Of a DNA stretch of 64,000 nt, positions 39,901 to 48,497 are shown piece by piece (positions within the stretch are counted from its first letter, which is position 1; the number at the start of each line of letters is the position of its first letter). The position numbers and the translations under genes were made by a program. Under the pieces are notes generated by a model. The model saw only the letters and a list, made by a program, of their open reading frames with translations. It searched no databases and was not told where the DNA came from. This DNA is from Streptomyces sp. TSRI0281. GTDB taxonomy: Bacteria; Actinomycetota; Actinomycetes; Streptomycetales; Streptomycetaceae. The stretch is taken from the NCBI RefSeq assembly GCF_001905125.1, contig NZ_LWLE01000033.1, forward strand, positions 431,234 through 495,233, read 5' to 3'.

Positions 39901-41418
39901 TCAGCGGGAGCCGCGGAAGTCGTCGCCCTCCACGATGAGTCCGGCGACGAGCGTCCCCGACATCCCGGCGTGCGCCAGCCCGCCGCCCGGATGCGACCAG
40001 CCGCCCGCCAGATACAGTCCCGGCAGCCGGGTGCGGTTCGCCGGACGCAGATACGCGCCCCCGGCCCCGGCCAGCGCGGGCGCGGGCACCGCCCCTCCCT
40101 CGGCTCCCGTCTCGGCGGCGGTCTCGGCGGGCGTACGCACCTCCCGGTGCAGGATCCGCTCCCGCAGACCGGGAACGGCCTTCGCGGCCGACGAGATCAG
40201 TGTGTCGGCATACCGCTCGCGCAGCGCCGCGTCCGTCCAGTCGACCGGGCCCTGCGGCGCCACCGTCGCCATCAGCGTCACCGCCTCGTGCGCCTCGTCC
40301 GGGCGGGTCGAGGGATCGTCGGGACGCAGCACCGTGACCGTGGGCCGTTCGGCGATCCGGCCCCGGAACACCGCGTCGAGCTCCGCCGCCCCGTCCGCCG
40401 CGTGCACCACGGTCCGGTGCACGGCATCGGCCTCCCGGGCGCCGCGCAGCGACAGCAGCACCACGAACCGGCCCGGCACGTCCCCGCCCCCGGGACGTGA
40501 CCGCACCGCCACGTCCCCGTCCCCCCACAGCTCCTGACCCGGCACCAGACCGGGGCGCGGCTGGGCGCCGAGCACCACCCGGTCGGCCTCCGCCGCCTCG
40601 CCGCCCGCCAGCTCCACGCCCGCCGCGCGGCCGTCCTTCTCGACCACCCGGACCACCTCGGCGCCGAAGACGAACTCCACCCGTCGTGCCAGGCACCGCT
40701 CGTACACCGCGCGGGCCAGCTCCCGCATCCCTCCGGTGATGTACCAGCTGCCGAAGGTCTCCTCCATGTACGGCAACAGGGCGGCCGCCGCCGGGGCGTG
40801 GCGCGGATCGAGGCCGTACGACAGGGCGTACCCGTCGAGCAGGGCGGCCAGCCGGGGGTCCGCCAGCTCCCAGGCGCCGACCTCCGCCACCGTGCCCGCC
40901 TGCCGGGCACCGCGCAGCAGCCGGCGCTGCCGGACCGAGGGGTAGGGGTCGCGGGCGAGCGCCTGCGGGTCAGGGCCCAGCGGCTCCTCCAGCAACGGCC
41001 GCCGCGACCGGTCCCAGGCATCGCGGGCCCGGTCCAGGAAGCCGCTCCAACGGGCTCCCGAGCCGGGTCCGAGCGCTCCGTCCAGGGCGGCGGCCACCTT
41101 GGAGCGCGAGGCGTTGGGCAGGGACACCGCGGTGCCGTCCGCGAAGAGATGGCGGCTCGCCGGATCGACCTGGGACAGCGTGACGCTCTGCTCCAGGGAC
41201 TCCTTGCCGGTCTTCACGAACAAGTCGCGCTGGACCGCGGGGAGATGAAGCAGCGTCGGCCCGGTGTCGAAGGCGAAGCCCTCATGGGCATACCGGCCGA
41301 CCGAGCCGCCGTACGTCGCCGAGCGCTCGTACACCGTCACCCGGTGGCCTGCCACGGCGAGCCGGGCGGCCGCCGCCATGGCGCCCGTCCCGGCGCCGAT
41401 CACCGCAATTCGTGCCAT
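39901..41418 (-). CDS. phytoene desaturase (CrtI)-like FAD oxidoreductase
   Basis: A 505-residue flavoprotein with the CrtI layout: N-terminal dinucleotide motif IAVIGAGTGAMAAAARLAVAGH, the CrtI hallmark YERSATYGGSVGRYAHEGFAFDTGPTLL split here by one substitution, and the C-terminal LYLAGGWSHPGGGLAHAGMSG. Standard desaturases have GGGxSG at the second site, where this protein has GGSVGR, so catalytic activity on carotenoids is uncertain. No phytoene synthase or other crt gene is nearby. ATG 41418 is preceded by a -10 box and no ribosome site. The longer upstream frame is not used. Confidence 0.82.
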   Translation of the reverse strand: MARIAVIGAGTGAMAAAARLAVAGHRVTVYERSATYGGSVGRYAHEGFAFDTGPTLLHLPAVQRDLFVKTGKESLEQSVTLSQVDPASRHLFADGTAVSLPNASRSKVAAALDGALGPGSGARWSGFLDRARDAWDRSRRPLLEEPLGPDPQALARDPYPSVRQRRLLRGARQAGTVAEVGAWELADPRLAALLDGYALSYGLDPRHAPAAAALLPYMEETFGSWYITGGMRELARAVYERCLARRVEFVFGAEVVRVVEKDGRAAGVELAGGEAAEADRVVLGAQPRPGLVPGQELWGDGDVAVRSRPGGGDVPGRFVVLLSLRGAREADAVHRTVVHAADGAAELDAVFRGRIAERPTVTVLRPDDPSTRPDEAHEAVTLMATVAPQGPVDWTDAALRERYADTLISSAAKAVPGLRERILHREVRTPAETAAETGAEGGAVPAPALAGAGGAYLRPANRTRLPGLYLAGGWSHPGGGLAHAGMSGTLVAGLIVEGDDFRGSR

Positions 41419-41425
41419 GCCGTTG

Positions 41426-41431
41426 ACTTTA
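41426..41431 (-). promoter_or_regulatory. -10 box of a probable leaderless transcript (CrtI-like gene)
   Basis: On the minus strand TAAAGT ends 7 nt before ATG 41418. Confidence 0.5.
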
Positions 41432-41449
41432 TCGACCGCCACCGACAAC

Positions 41450-42067
41450 TCATCCGGGAGGCCGGTGCCCACCCGCCCCGGCCAGGCGTTTCTCCTCGCG
41501 GCGCTGGGCCCTGCGGCGCAGGAACCGGCGGATCCGCGCGGCCAGGAAGACCAGTATCAGCAGTCCGAGCAGCAGCAGGACGGCGGCGATGACGGCGGCC
41601 GCCAGCGGATGGAATATGGCGAACGTGATGACCGCGGCGACACCGAGGTCCTCGGCCGTGCTCACCCCGATGTTGCTGAACGGTTCGGGCGAGGTGTTGA
41701 CCGCCATCCTGGTGCCCGCCTTCACCAGGTGGCTCAGCAGCGCCGTGGAACCGCCGACCGCCCCGGCCACGAGCTCCGGCAGCGAACCGCTCTCGCCGGC
41801 CAGCAGCGCCGCCACGACCGCTCCGGAGAGCGGCCGGATCACGGTGTGCGCCGTGTCCCAGACCGAGTCGACGTACGGGATCTTGTCGGCCACCGCCTCG
41901 CACAGGAACAGGACGGCGGCGACGACGAGGACATCGGTGCGCTGCAACGACGCCGGCACCTCGTCGCTCACGCCGGTCGCGCCGAAGATGCCGAGGAGCA
42001 GGACCACCGCGTAGGCGTTGATCCCGCTCGCCCAGCCACTCGTGAACACCAGGGGGAGTACGGACAC
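41450..42067 (-). CDS. DUF4126 family membrane protein
   Basis: A 205-residue integral membrane protein. It begins VSVLPLVFTSGWASGINAYAVVLLLG, the typical DUF4126 opening, and has five or six hydrophobic helices; the loop DKIPYVDSVWDTAHTVIRP is conserved in the family. The C-terminus is basic (RIRRFLRRRAQRREEKR). The function is unknown. GTG 42067 has no ribosome site but a -10 box 7 nt away. Confidence 0.85.
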   Translation of the reverse strand: MSVLPLVFTSGWASGINAYAVVLLLGIFGATGVSDEVPASLQRTDVLVVAAVLFLCEAVADKIPYVDSVWDTAHTVIRPLSGAVVAALLAGESGSLPELVAGAVGGSTALLSHLVKAGTRMAVNTSPEPFSNIGVSTAEDLGVAAVITFAIFHPLAAAVIAAVLLLLGLLILVFLAARIRRFLRRRAQRREEKRLAGAGGHRPPG

Positions 42068-42074
42068 GGACGCG

Positions 42075-42080
42075 ATCGTA
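42075..42080 (-). promoter_or_regulatory. -10 box of a probable leaderless transcript (DUF4126 gene)
   Basis: On the minus strand TACGAT ends 7 nt before GTG 42067. Confidence 0.5.
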
Positions 42081-42517
42081 GCCAGAGCGGGCCCGGCAGG
42101 GGTGGGCCCGGGTGCGCAGCTCTGAGTATCCGTACCTAGTGAGCGAGATGAGTAGCAGCGCGGATAGGCCCCCACCTGCGCGGACGGCAGAGTGGTGACC
42201 ACGGAAGGGGCGCGGCGCCAGGACCGCCGACACGGGGCGGCGGAACGGCGCGGCACCCCTGACGGAGCGGGGGTGCGCGACGGAGAGCCCGGGGGACCAC
42301 GGGGGAGATCGGGGTCACGGGGGAACGGTTCTCCGGCAGCACGGAAGACGCCGGTCCGGCGGAGTTCGAGACGATCGCACTCCGCCGGACCGGCGTCTTC
42401 GTGTGCGCTGCGGCTGCCAGGAACGCACGGCTCCGCCCAGCGCCCGCCATGTTGCCGCCGTATGCGTACGGTCCCGGTCAGCGCCTGCCACATCGCCGCG
42501 GGATGCGTACGGCCCGG
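42081..42517. other. intergenic region with unexplained content
   Basis: About 440 nt between the DUF4126 start and the TetR stop. The plus strand has a 19-codon ORF (GTG 42134 to TGA 42193) followed by a GTG-initiated frame from 42192 that is Arg/Gly-rich and runs through a strong hairpin into antisense TetR sequence. Neither looks convincing as a gene. The hairpin at 42344-42400 probably ends the TetR operon. A short plus-strand transcript ending at the same hairpin is possible. Confidence 0.4.
42344..42400. terminator. strong terminator hairpin
   Basis: Perfect 22-bp inverted repeat (42344-42365 with 42379-42400) and a 13-nt loop. It lies 118 nt beyond the TetR stop on the minus strand. 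Confidence 0.88.
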
Positions 42518-43129
42518 TCAGCGCCCGCTGACCCGCCCGTGCAGCAGCAGGGACAGCGCCGAGTGCACCTCGTCGATCGACCGTTCCGGCTGGAACGCCT
42601 GCCAGTCGAGAGCCGCCACCAGCACCATCCCGACGAGCGCGGCGGCCGTCAGCGGAATGTCGATCTCCTCGCTCAGCTCACCGCTCTTCACGGCGCCCCG
42701 CAGCACGTCCTCGACCACGGCCACCGCCTCCTGCCGCACCACCAGCAACGTGGCCTGCCAGGCACGGTTGGTGCGCCAGAGCTCGGCGACGTACAGCTGG
42801 GTGAAGGCCGGGTAGCGGTCGATGAAGGCCAGACCGGCCCTGATCATCGCGTCCAGCGCCTCCACCTTGCTGCCGCCGCGTTCCTCGGTCTCCTCGGCGG
42901 CGGACCGCAGCGAGGCCGTGAGCAGCCCGACGCCGTGGCGCAGCAGCTCCTCGAAGAGTTCGGTCTTGCTCTTGAAGTTGTAGTAGACCGTGCCCTTGGC
43001 GACCCCGGCGCGCTCGGCGATCTCGTCCACGGTGGTCGCGGAGAAGCCCTTCTCCGCGATGAGGGTCACCGCCGCCTCGTAGAGCTTCTGCCGGGTGGCC
43101 TGGCGGCGCGTGGTGCTACTGCTTTCCAT
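42518..43129 (-). CDS. TetR/AcrR-family transcriptional regulator
   Basis: A 203-residue regulator. The N-terminal helix-turn-helix is KLYEAAVTLIAEKGFSATTVDEIAERAGVAKGTVYYNFKSK split over residues 15-55, followed by a helical ligand-binding domain. It is the third gene of an operon with an ABC ATPase and a YhgE/Pip membrane protein, 30 nt after the latter. A 14-bp palindrome inside the operon promoter is a likely binding site, so the protein probably represses its own operon until an unknown ligand is present. ATG 43129 is the start; no other in-frame start gives a complete HTH. Confidence 0.88.
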   Translation of the reverse strand: MESSSTTRRQATRQKLYEAAVTLIAEKGFSATTVDEIAERAGVAKGTVYYNFKSKTELFEELLRHGVGLLTASLRSAAEETEERGGSKVEALDAMIRAGLAFIDRYPAFTQLYVAELWRTNRAWQATLLVVRQEAVAVVEDVLRGAVKSGELSEEIDIPLTAAALVGMVLVAALDWQAFQPERSIDEVHSALSLLLHGRVSGR

Positions 43130-43158
43130 ACGGTCGATTCTCACAGGTCCCGGCGCGC

Positions 43159-45249
43159 TCACAGGCTCAGCTCCGGATGCAGCCGGTCCAGGGTCCACAC
43201 CTGCTTGCGTCGCGCGGAGAGGGCGGTCAGGGCCAGCGCGCCCGCGGTGAAGGCCAGCAGGACCGCGCAGCCCTGCCACACCGGGCCGAGCCCGCCGCCG
43301 GTGATCAGCCTGCGCAGTGCGTCGACGACGTAGCTCATCGGCAGGTACGGGTGGATCGCACCGAAGAAACCGGGGCTGGTCTCGACGGGGTACGTCCCGC
43401 CCGCCGAGGTGAGCTGGAGCATCAGCACCGCCAGGACGAGGATCCGCCCCGCCGCGCCGAAGCGGGCGTTCAGCCACTGCACGATCGCGGCGAAGCAGCA
43501 GGTCACCAGGGCCAGGAAGCCGATCGTCCCGGCCGCGTGCGCCATCTGGAGGCCGAGGCCCCAGTGCAGGACGGACATCAGCGCGGCGACCTGGAGCACG
43601 CCGATCGCGGCGACCGGAAGCCAGCCGGCGAAGGCGATCCGCCAGGCGGAGGCTCCGGCGGCGAGCGCCCGTCGGTTGAGCGGCTGGATCAGCATGTACG
43701 CCACCATCGCGCCGACCCAGAGGGAGAGCGGGATGAAGTACGGGGCGAACCCGGTGCCGTAGTTCGGGGCCGCGTGCAGCGACTTGGAGGCCAGCTGCAC
43801 GGGGTCGGCCATGACGCCCGTACGCGCGTCGCGGTCCTTCTTGTCGTAGTCCGGGATCTTGCCGACGCCGTCGTTCAGCCCCTGGGCCAGCGTCGCCGAC
43901 CCGTCGCCGAGGCGGAACAGCCCGCCGTCCAGGTTGTCCGCGCCCGTCTTGAGCTTGCCGACACCGGTGTCCAGATCGGCGGATCCGGACTTGGCCGTGC
44001 CCAGTCCGGTGTGCAGCGCGTCGGCGCCCGTGGCGACCTTGTGGGCACCGGTGTTGAGCGCGTTGATCTTCGCGACGGCGGACTCCAGGTCCGTGTCCAG
44101 GGTCGGTGAGCGCTTCGCGAGCGCGTCGGCCTGCTCCTGAAGGGTGGCCAGCTGTCCGCGCAGCTTCTTGAGGTCCCCGTTCTGATGGGTGACCAGTGCG
44201 TTCACGTCGTCGGCGACCTTCGCGACATCGGCCGCCGCGGTCCTGGCCCGCTTCAGCGGCGGGCAGACCGTGGGGTCGTCGGGGAGCGGCTGCTCCTCGC
44301 ACCGGGTGCGGTAGACCTCGGCGAGGTCGTCGGAGGCCGTGTGGGCGGCGCCGGCCGCGGTGGGGGCGGCCTCCACGAGCAGGTCGAGGTTGTCCCGTAC
44401 GGTCTGCGAGGAGTCGGCGACCAGCCGGGCCGTGTCGCCGATCGCCTTTCCGTTGTCCTTCAGGAACGGGCGGACGTCGCCGGCGATGCCGTTGACCTTG
44501 TCGGCGAGTGCCTGGGTGCCGACGGCGACCTGCCGGGAGCCCGCTTCGAGGTCGCTCGCGCCCTGGTTGAGCGTGACGATCCCGTCGGACAGCCGCTTGC
44601 TGCCCGCCTTGGAGTCCTTGAGGCCGTCCGCGAGGTCCTTGGAGCCCTTCTTGGCCTTGGAGATGCCGCCCTTGAGGTCGTCGGCACCCTTGGCGGCCTT
44701 CTCGGTCTGACCGTGGAGGTCGGAGAAGTTGATGAAGATCCGGTCCAGGAAGCCCCGTGAGGCGTTCGTGGAGGCGGCGGTGCGCACCTCGGAGAACACC
44801 GAGCGGGAGATCTGCCCGACGATGTAGTTGTTGGCGTCGTTCGTCCGCACCTGAAGGGCGCCCGTCTCGGGGGAGTCCCCGCTGCTCGACGCGATCCTGC
44901 TGCTGAAGTCGGACGGCATGGTCAGCGAGAGGTAGTACGTCCCGTCCTCGACGCCCTTGTGGGCCTCGGCGGAGCTGACCTCGTGCCACTGGAAGATCTC
45001 GGAGTCCCGCAGCTTGCCGGTGATCTCGTCACCCGCCGCGATGCGCTTGCCCGCGGCACTCGCCCCCTTGTCGTTGTTGACCAGGGCGACGGGCAGCTTG
45101 TCGAGGCGGCCGTACGGATCCCAGAACGAGCAGAGGTACAGGGCTCCGTACAGCAGAGGCAGCAGCAGAAGGGCCACCAGCGCGGCCGCCGGCAGCTTCC
45201 CCCTGCCGAACCGCTTGAGTTCAAGCGCGGCCAGTTTCGGCGAACGCAT
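43159..45249 (-). CDS. YhgE/Pip-family membrane protein (ABC-2-like exporter component)
   Basis: A 696-residue protein with one N-terminal membrane helix (LPAAALVALLLLPLLYGALYL), a long extracytoplasmic region of about 450 residues with many short repeats of the type ALxxGxxxLxxG (for instance DLDTGVGKLKTGADNLDGGLFRLGDG), and five or six C-terminal membrane helices. This is the layout of the YhgE/Pip and ESX-type relatives of ABC-2 permeases. The start lies 29 nt inside the end of the ATPase gene. Such systems are linked to export of lipids, peptides or polyketides; the cargo is unknown here. Confidence 0.88.
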   Translation of the reverse strand: MRSPKLAALELKRFGRGKLPAAALVALLLLPLLYGALYLCSFWDPYGRLDKLPVALVNNDKGASAAGKRIAAGDEITGKLRDSEIFQWHEVSSAEAHKGVEDGTYYLSLTMPSDFSSRIASSSGDSPETGALQVRTNDANNYIVGQISRSVFSEVRTAASTNASRGFLDRIFINFSDLHGQTEKAAKGADDLKGGISKAKKGSKDLADGLKDSKAGSKRLSDGIVTLNQGASDLEAGSRQVAVGTQALADKVNGIAGDVRPFLKDNGKAIGDTARLVADSSQTVRDNLDLLVEAAPTAAGAAHTASDDLAEVYRTRCEEQPLPDDPTVCPPLKRARTAAADVAKVADDVNALVTHQNGDLKKLRGQLATLQEQADALAKRSPTLDTDLESAVAKINALNTGAHKVATGADALHTGLGTAKSGSADLDTGVGKLKTGADNLDGGLFRLGDGSATLAQGLNDGVGKIPDYDKKDRDARTGVMADPVQLASKSLHAAPNYGTGFAPYFIPLSLWVGAMVAYMLIQPLNRRALAAGASAWRIAFAGWLPVAAIGVLQVAALMSVLHWGLGLQMAHAAGTIGFLALVTCCFAAIVQWLNARFGAAGRILVLAVLMLQLTSAGGTYPVETSPGFFGAIHPYLPMSYVVDALRRLITGGGLGPVWQGCAVLLAFTAGALALTALSARRKQVWTLDRLHPELSL

Positions 45250-45964
45250 CGGCCGTCCTCTCCTCGGTGGTGGTGCCGGTGCGCACGACGAGCGCGTCCT
45301 CGGGGGCCTCGCTGCACACGGCGAGCACCGTCGTCCCGCCGGCGGCGATCGAACGCAGCAGTTCCCATGCCTCGGCGCGTTCGGCGTCGGACAGCTTGAG
45401 ATCGGTGTCGTCGACGGCGAGCAGCCGGGGTCGGCCGATGAGTGCCAGGGCGACGGACAGCCGCAGTGCTTCGAGCCGCTCCAGATCCCGTACGGAGGTC
45501 CGCTCGGCCTTGGGCAGGGCGGCGGGATCGAGTCCGGCGGCGTCCAGCGCCTCGTCGATCCGGGCCCGTGCCGCGGCGGCGCGCTCGGCGCGCGGGCGGA
45601 GCAGGGCGCGCAGTGAACCGCCGTAGCGCCGCTGGAGCAGGGCCCGCTCCCACAGGTGTTCGGCGACGGTGAAGGCGGGGTCGAGCTCGCTGACCCCGGG
45701 GACCGGCCCCAGAGCGCTGATCCTGCGGACGGCGGCCCCCTTGGAAGGCAGGCTCAGGCCACCGGTCTCCGCGTGGCCCTCGGAGGGGCGCATCCGGCCG
45801 GTGAGCGCGAGCAGCAGGCAGGTGCGGCCCGATCCGGACGGTCCCTCGATCGCGACGAGCGCTCCGGGGGCGGCGGTGATGTCCACCCCCCGGAAGGCCC
45901 AGCCGCGCGGTCCCTTGAGTCCGAAGTCCTCGGCGTCGACAGCTGCGCCGTGCGGGCTGTCCAC
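45221..45964 (-). CDS. ABC transporter ATP-binding protein with degenerate Walker A
   Basis: A 247-residue ABC-type ATPase domain. The P-loop is GPSGSGRTC with Arg47 in place of the invariant lysine; the signature motif LSGGQ is not recognisable, and the segment SVRDLERLEALRLSVALAL stands there; the Walker B strand reads RLLAVDDTD, so the usual catalytic glutamate is threonine or missing. All three changes point to poor or absent hydrolysis. GTG 45964 has GGGGAGGG upstream. First gene of the operon with the YhgE/Pip protein and TetR. It could be a regulatory ATPase subunit, or the site may work with arginine. Confidence 0.82.
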   Translation of the reverse strand: MDSPHGAAVDAEDFGLKGPRGWAFRGVDITAAPGALVAIEGPSGSGRTCLLLALTGRMRPSEGHAETGGLSLPSKGAAVRRISALGPVPGVSELDPAFTVAEHLWERALLQRRYGGSLRALLRPRAERAAAARARIDEALDAAGLDPAALPKAERTSVRDLERLEALRLSVALALIGRPRLLAVDDTDLKLSDAERAEAWELLRSIAAGGTTVLAVCSEAPEDALVVRTGTTTEERTADAFAETGRA

Positions 45965-45996
45965 AGGCCCTCCCCTGATCCTCTGATGTTCGGACG

Positions 45997-46025
45997 ATTC
46001 TCTTTGAACTGACCGGTCAGTGCAA
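45997..46025 (-). promoter_or_regulatory. promoter of the ABC/YhgE/TetR operon with embedded TetR operator
   Basis: On the minus strand TTGCAC (46020-46025) and GAGAAT (45997-46002) are 17 nt apart. The spacer and part of the -35 hold the perfect 14-bp palindrome ACTGACCGGTCAGT (46008-46021). A TetR dimer bound there would exclude RNA polymerase. Confidence 0.75.
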
Positions 46026-46263
46026 AAAGTTAGCCCGAACCTGCGCTCGAACGCAAAAGTGGGCTGTCCGGCGGGCTGTGCGCGGGCGCGCCCGACGCCC
46101 GCGCACATGAGCCGGTGACTTTCTTCTTCGGTGCGGGCTTCGGTGCGGGCTTCGGTGAGAACGCCCAGGTCGGAGGTGGGTTCGACGGAATTGTCAGTGG
46201 GGACCGTCACGATAGATACATACGGCCACGGAGCCGTCACACGACGACAGCAGGAGGTTCGTC
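46026..46263. promoter_or_regulatory. divergent intergenic region before the HEPN gene
   Basis: Contains a GC hairpin with 9-bp arms (46080-46088 and 46096-46104), a 12-bp tandem repeat CTTCGGTGCGGG (46126-46137 and 46138-46149, with a partial third copy to 46157), and a good sigma-HrdB-type promoter: TTGTCA 46191-46196, 16 nt, TAGATA 46213-46218. AGGAGG at 46252-46257 serves the HEPN gene. Confidence 0.65.
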
Positions 46264-46791
46264 ATGGCCAGCTCGTCCGCAGCCGCCGCCCCGCGGCGCC
46301 GCGCAGTCAGCCCTGCCCCCTCACTGACCGGTCCGGCAGGCGATGTCCACCCTGTACTGCGCCGCACCACGGCGCCGCCGGCCGCTCTCGATCTGCTCGC
46401 CAAGGCCCGTGCCGGCCTCGACGAGGCCGCCGTTCTCGACGTGCCGAACGAGCGGTATGCCACCGCCCACCTCGCCGCGCTGCGCACGGCTGCCGCCGTG
46501 CTCGCCGCCCGAGGCCGCCCCGAAACGAACAAGCGCCGCCGGGAGCGCATTCGCAGCGCATGGGAAGTCCTCCCGGAGATAGCCCCCGAACTCACGGAGT
46601 GGAGCGCGCTGTTCGCCTCCGGAGCCCTCCGCCGGGCACGGGCGGAGGCCGGCATGCCGGGCGCGGCCAGCAACCGTGACGCCGATGATCTGCTGCGTGA
46701 CGCGGCGATGTTCCTGCGTCTGGTCGAACGCCTGCTGGTGCTCCAGCCGGTGCTCCCGCAGCCCAGGAAGGAGCGGCCCGACGTGAGGTGA
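46264..46791 (+). CDS. SAV_6107 family HEPN-domain protein
   Basis: A 175-residue basic helical protein. After a 40-residue Ala/Pro/Arg-rich lead, the HEPN-like helices cover LDLLAKARAGLDEAAVL to VERLLVLQPV. HEPN domains often carry an R-x4-6-H RNase motif; here I see no such motif with a histidine, so a ribonuclease role is doubtful. The family is named after its S. avermitilis member. ATG 46264 lies 6 nt after AGGAGG, with a strong promoter upstream. The function is unknown. Confidence 0.78.
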   Translation: MASSSAAAAPRRRAVSPAPSLTGPAGDVHPVLRRTTAPPAALDLLAKARAGLDEAAVLDVPNERYATAHLAALRTAAAVLAARGRPETNKRRRERIRSAWEVLPEIAPELTEWSALFASGALRRARAEAGMPGAASNRDADDLLRDAAMFLRLVERLLVLQPVLPQPRKERPDVR

Positions 46792-46894
46792 CCGGGACGG
46801 CGGTGCGAGGCAATAGGGTGGAGAGCACCTGTAGTCACCTGCACTGTTCACGCACCGCCGTCAGCGGCGGCACCGTGCCGAGGAGTCATCTGTC

Positions 46895-47653
46895 GTGTCG
46901 GACCAGCTGCGCCCCCGCGCCTCCCTCCGTACCGCCGTGGTCTGGGAGGTCCTCAAGGACGCTCTCGACCGTCAGGTCAAGGCGACCGGCAGGGACGCCC
47001 TGGACGTCCTGGACACCGGCGGCGGCACCGGGAACTTCGCGGTGCCCGTCGCCCGGCTCGGCCACCGGGTCACGGTCGTCGACCCCAGCCCCAACGCGCT
47101 CTTCGCGCTGGAGCGCCGCGCCGCCGAGGCCGGGGTCGTCGATCGTGTCCGGGGAGTCCAGGGCGACATCCTCGGACTGTTCGACGTGGTCGAGCGCGGC
47201 GGCTTCGACGCGGTGCTCTGCCACGGTGTCCTGGAGTACGTGGACGAGCCCGCCGAGGGCGTACGGAACGCGGTCGACGCGCTCCGTCCGTCCGGCGCGC
47301 TCAGCCTGCTGGCCGCCGGGCTCGGCGGGGCCGTCCTGGCCAGGGCGCTCGCCGGGCACTTCACCGAGGCCCGGCAGGCGCTCGGCGACCCGGCCGGCCG
47401 CTGGGGCGAGGGCGACCCGGTGCCCCGCCGGTTCACCGCCGAGCAGCTCTCCGACCTGGTCTCCGGGGCGGGCCTGGAGGTCGGGGCCGTCCACGGCGTA
47501 CGGGTCTTCGCCGACCTCGTGCCGGGCGTCCTGGTGGACACCGAACCGGGAGCCATGGACGCGCTCCTCAAGCTGGAGGCAGCGGTGGCCGAGCTGCCGG
47601 CCTTCCACTCGGTCGCGACCCAGCTGCACGTTCTGGGCGAGAAGCGCGCCTGA
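46895..47653 (+). CDS. class I SAM-dependent methyltransferase
   Basis: A 252-residue Rossmann-fold methyltransferase. Motif I is VLDTGGGTGNFAVP, motif II VTVVDPSPNAL, and the post-motif region FDAVLCHGVLEYVDEP resembles UbiE/Bud23-type enzymes. The substrate cannot be told; similar proteins were once called SmtA. GTG 46895 has AGGAG 9 nt upstream. It lies 103 nt after the HEPN gene on the same strand. Confidence 0.85.
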   Translation: MSDQLRPRASLRTAVVWEVLKDALDRQVKATGRDALDVLDTGGGTGNFAVPVARLGHRVTVVDPSPNALFALERRAAEAGVVDRVRGVQGDILGLFDVVERGGFDAVLCHGVLEYVDEPAEGVRNAVDALRPSGALSLLAAGLGGAVLARALAGHFTEARQALGDPAGRWGEGDPVPRRFTAEQLSDLVSGAGLEVGAVHGVRVFADLVPGVLVDTEPGAMDALLKLEAAVAELPAFHSVATQLHVLGEKRA

Positions 47654-47955
47654 GGGGTGGCGCGGTCGCGGCCGAGGCATGGCCGCGGAGCGACCGGAGC
47701 GTGGCTGATCAGCAACGCAGCGGCAGACGGAGTACCGCCCAGGACCCCCGTACGGCGCTCCGGCCCCGTATGATCGGGTGACACCATCCGGCATGACGGA
47801 TCGGCTGTCGGGGAATCTACGCCTCAGCAGCCGAGCCGACATGGCGGTCCGGAGTGGCTAAACGCTAGAGGGCGGGTTTCACGGGGACGAATCCCTGCCT
47901 ATCCTGGAAGGGCCGCATACCGGTCGCCCCCGCGGCCGACGACGAGGAGGACTCC
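47654..47955 (+). promoter_or_regulatory. intergenic region before the DUF3040 gene
   Basis: About 300 nt without a gene. Two -10-like boxes are present, TATGAT at 47769-47774 and TATCCT at 47900-47905; the second would give a 45-nt leader with the GAGGAGGA ribosome site. No terminator hairpin for the methyltransferase gene is evident. Confidence 0.45.
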
Positions 47956-48360
47956 GTGCCGCTCTCGGAGCACGAGCAGCGAATGCTCGAGCAGATGGAG
48001 CGAGCGCTGTACGCCGAAGATCCCAAGTTCGCTACAGCGCTTGAGGGAAGCGGGCTGCGCAGGTACACCCGACGACGGGTCTACCAGGCGGTCGCTGGCT
48101 TTCTGGTGGGTATCGCGCTCCTCATGGCCGGAATGGTCGCACAGCAGATCTGGGTCAGCGTGGTGGGGTTCCTCGTCATGCTGGGCTGTGCCGTGCTCGC
48201 GGTCACCGGGTGGCGCAAAGCGCCCAAACCCGGCGAACAACAGCCGGAGGCCGCAGGGAGCGGGGGCAGCGGCACCCGCCGACAGCCCCGGCAGCGCCGG
48301 TCGATGATGAACCGCATCGAGCAACGGTGGCAGCGCCGCCGCGACGAACAGGGCCAATAG
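47956..48360 (+). CDS. DUF3040 membrane protein
   Basis: A 134-residue actinobacterial protein. It opens with PLSEHEQRMLEQMERALYAEDPKFA, the conserved DUF3040 start, then has two membrane helices (about 55-100) and a basic Arg/Gln-rich tail. Members usually lie near the dcw cluster. The function is unknown. GAGGAGGA precedes GTG 47956. Confidence 0.88.
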   Translation: MPLSEHEQRMLEQMERALYAEDPKFATALEGSGLRRYTRRRVYQAVAGFLVGIALLMAGMVAQQIWVSVVGFLVMLGCAVLAVTGWRKAPKPGEQQPEAAGSGGSGTRRQPRQRRSMMNRIEQRWQRRRDEQGQ

Positions 48361-48365
48361 ACACT

Positions 48366-48396
48366 CCCGATTCCCGGAAGTCGTTCCGGAATCGGG
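48366..48396 (+). terminator. hairpin after DUF3040 gene
   Basis: Imperfect inverted repeat CCCGATTCCCGGA (48366-48378) with TCCGGAATCGGG (48385-48396), one bulged C, 6 nt after the stop. Confidence 0.6.
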
Positions 48397-48420
48397 CTGA
48401 GAACTTAACGCTGGACACTG

Positions 48421-48464
48421 ATGGGTGAGGGGCGGCCGCATTTCTGCGGCCGCCCCTCACCCAT
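48421..48464. terminator. bidirectional terminator
   Basis: Perfect 20-bp inverted repeat (48421-48440 with 48445-48464) and the 4-nt loop TTTC, between convergent genes. Confidence 0.92.
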
Positions 48465-48497
48465 CCCCGCTGTCCGGCACCCGGCGCCGCTCGGTGA

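Noticed and set aside
42192..42815. 207-codon frame after the DUF4126 start
   Set aside because: It passes through a strong terminator and continues antisense to TetR with Arg/Ser-rich composition.
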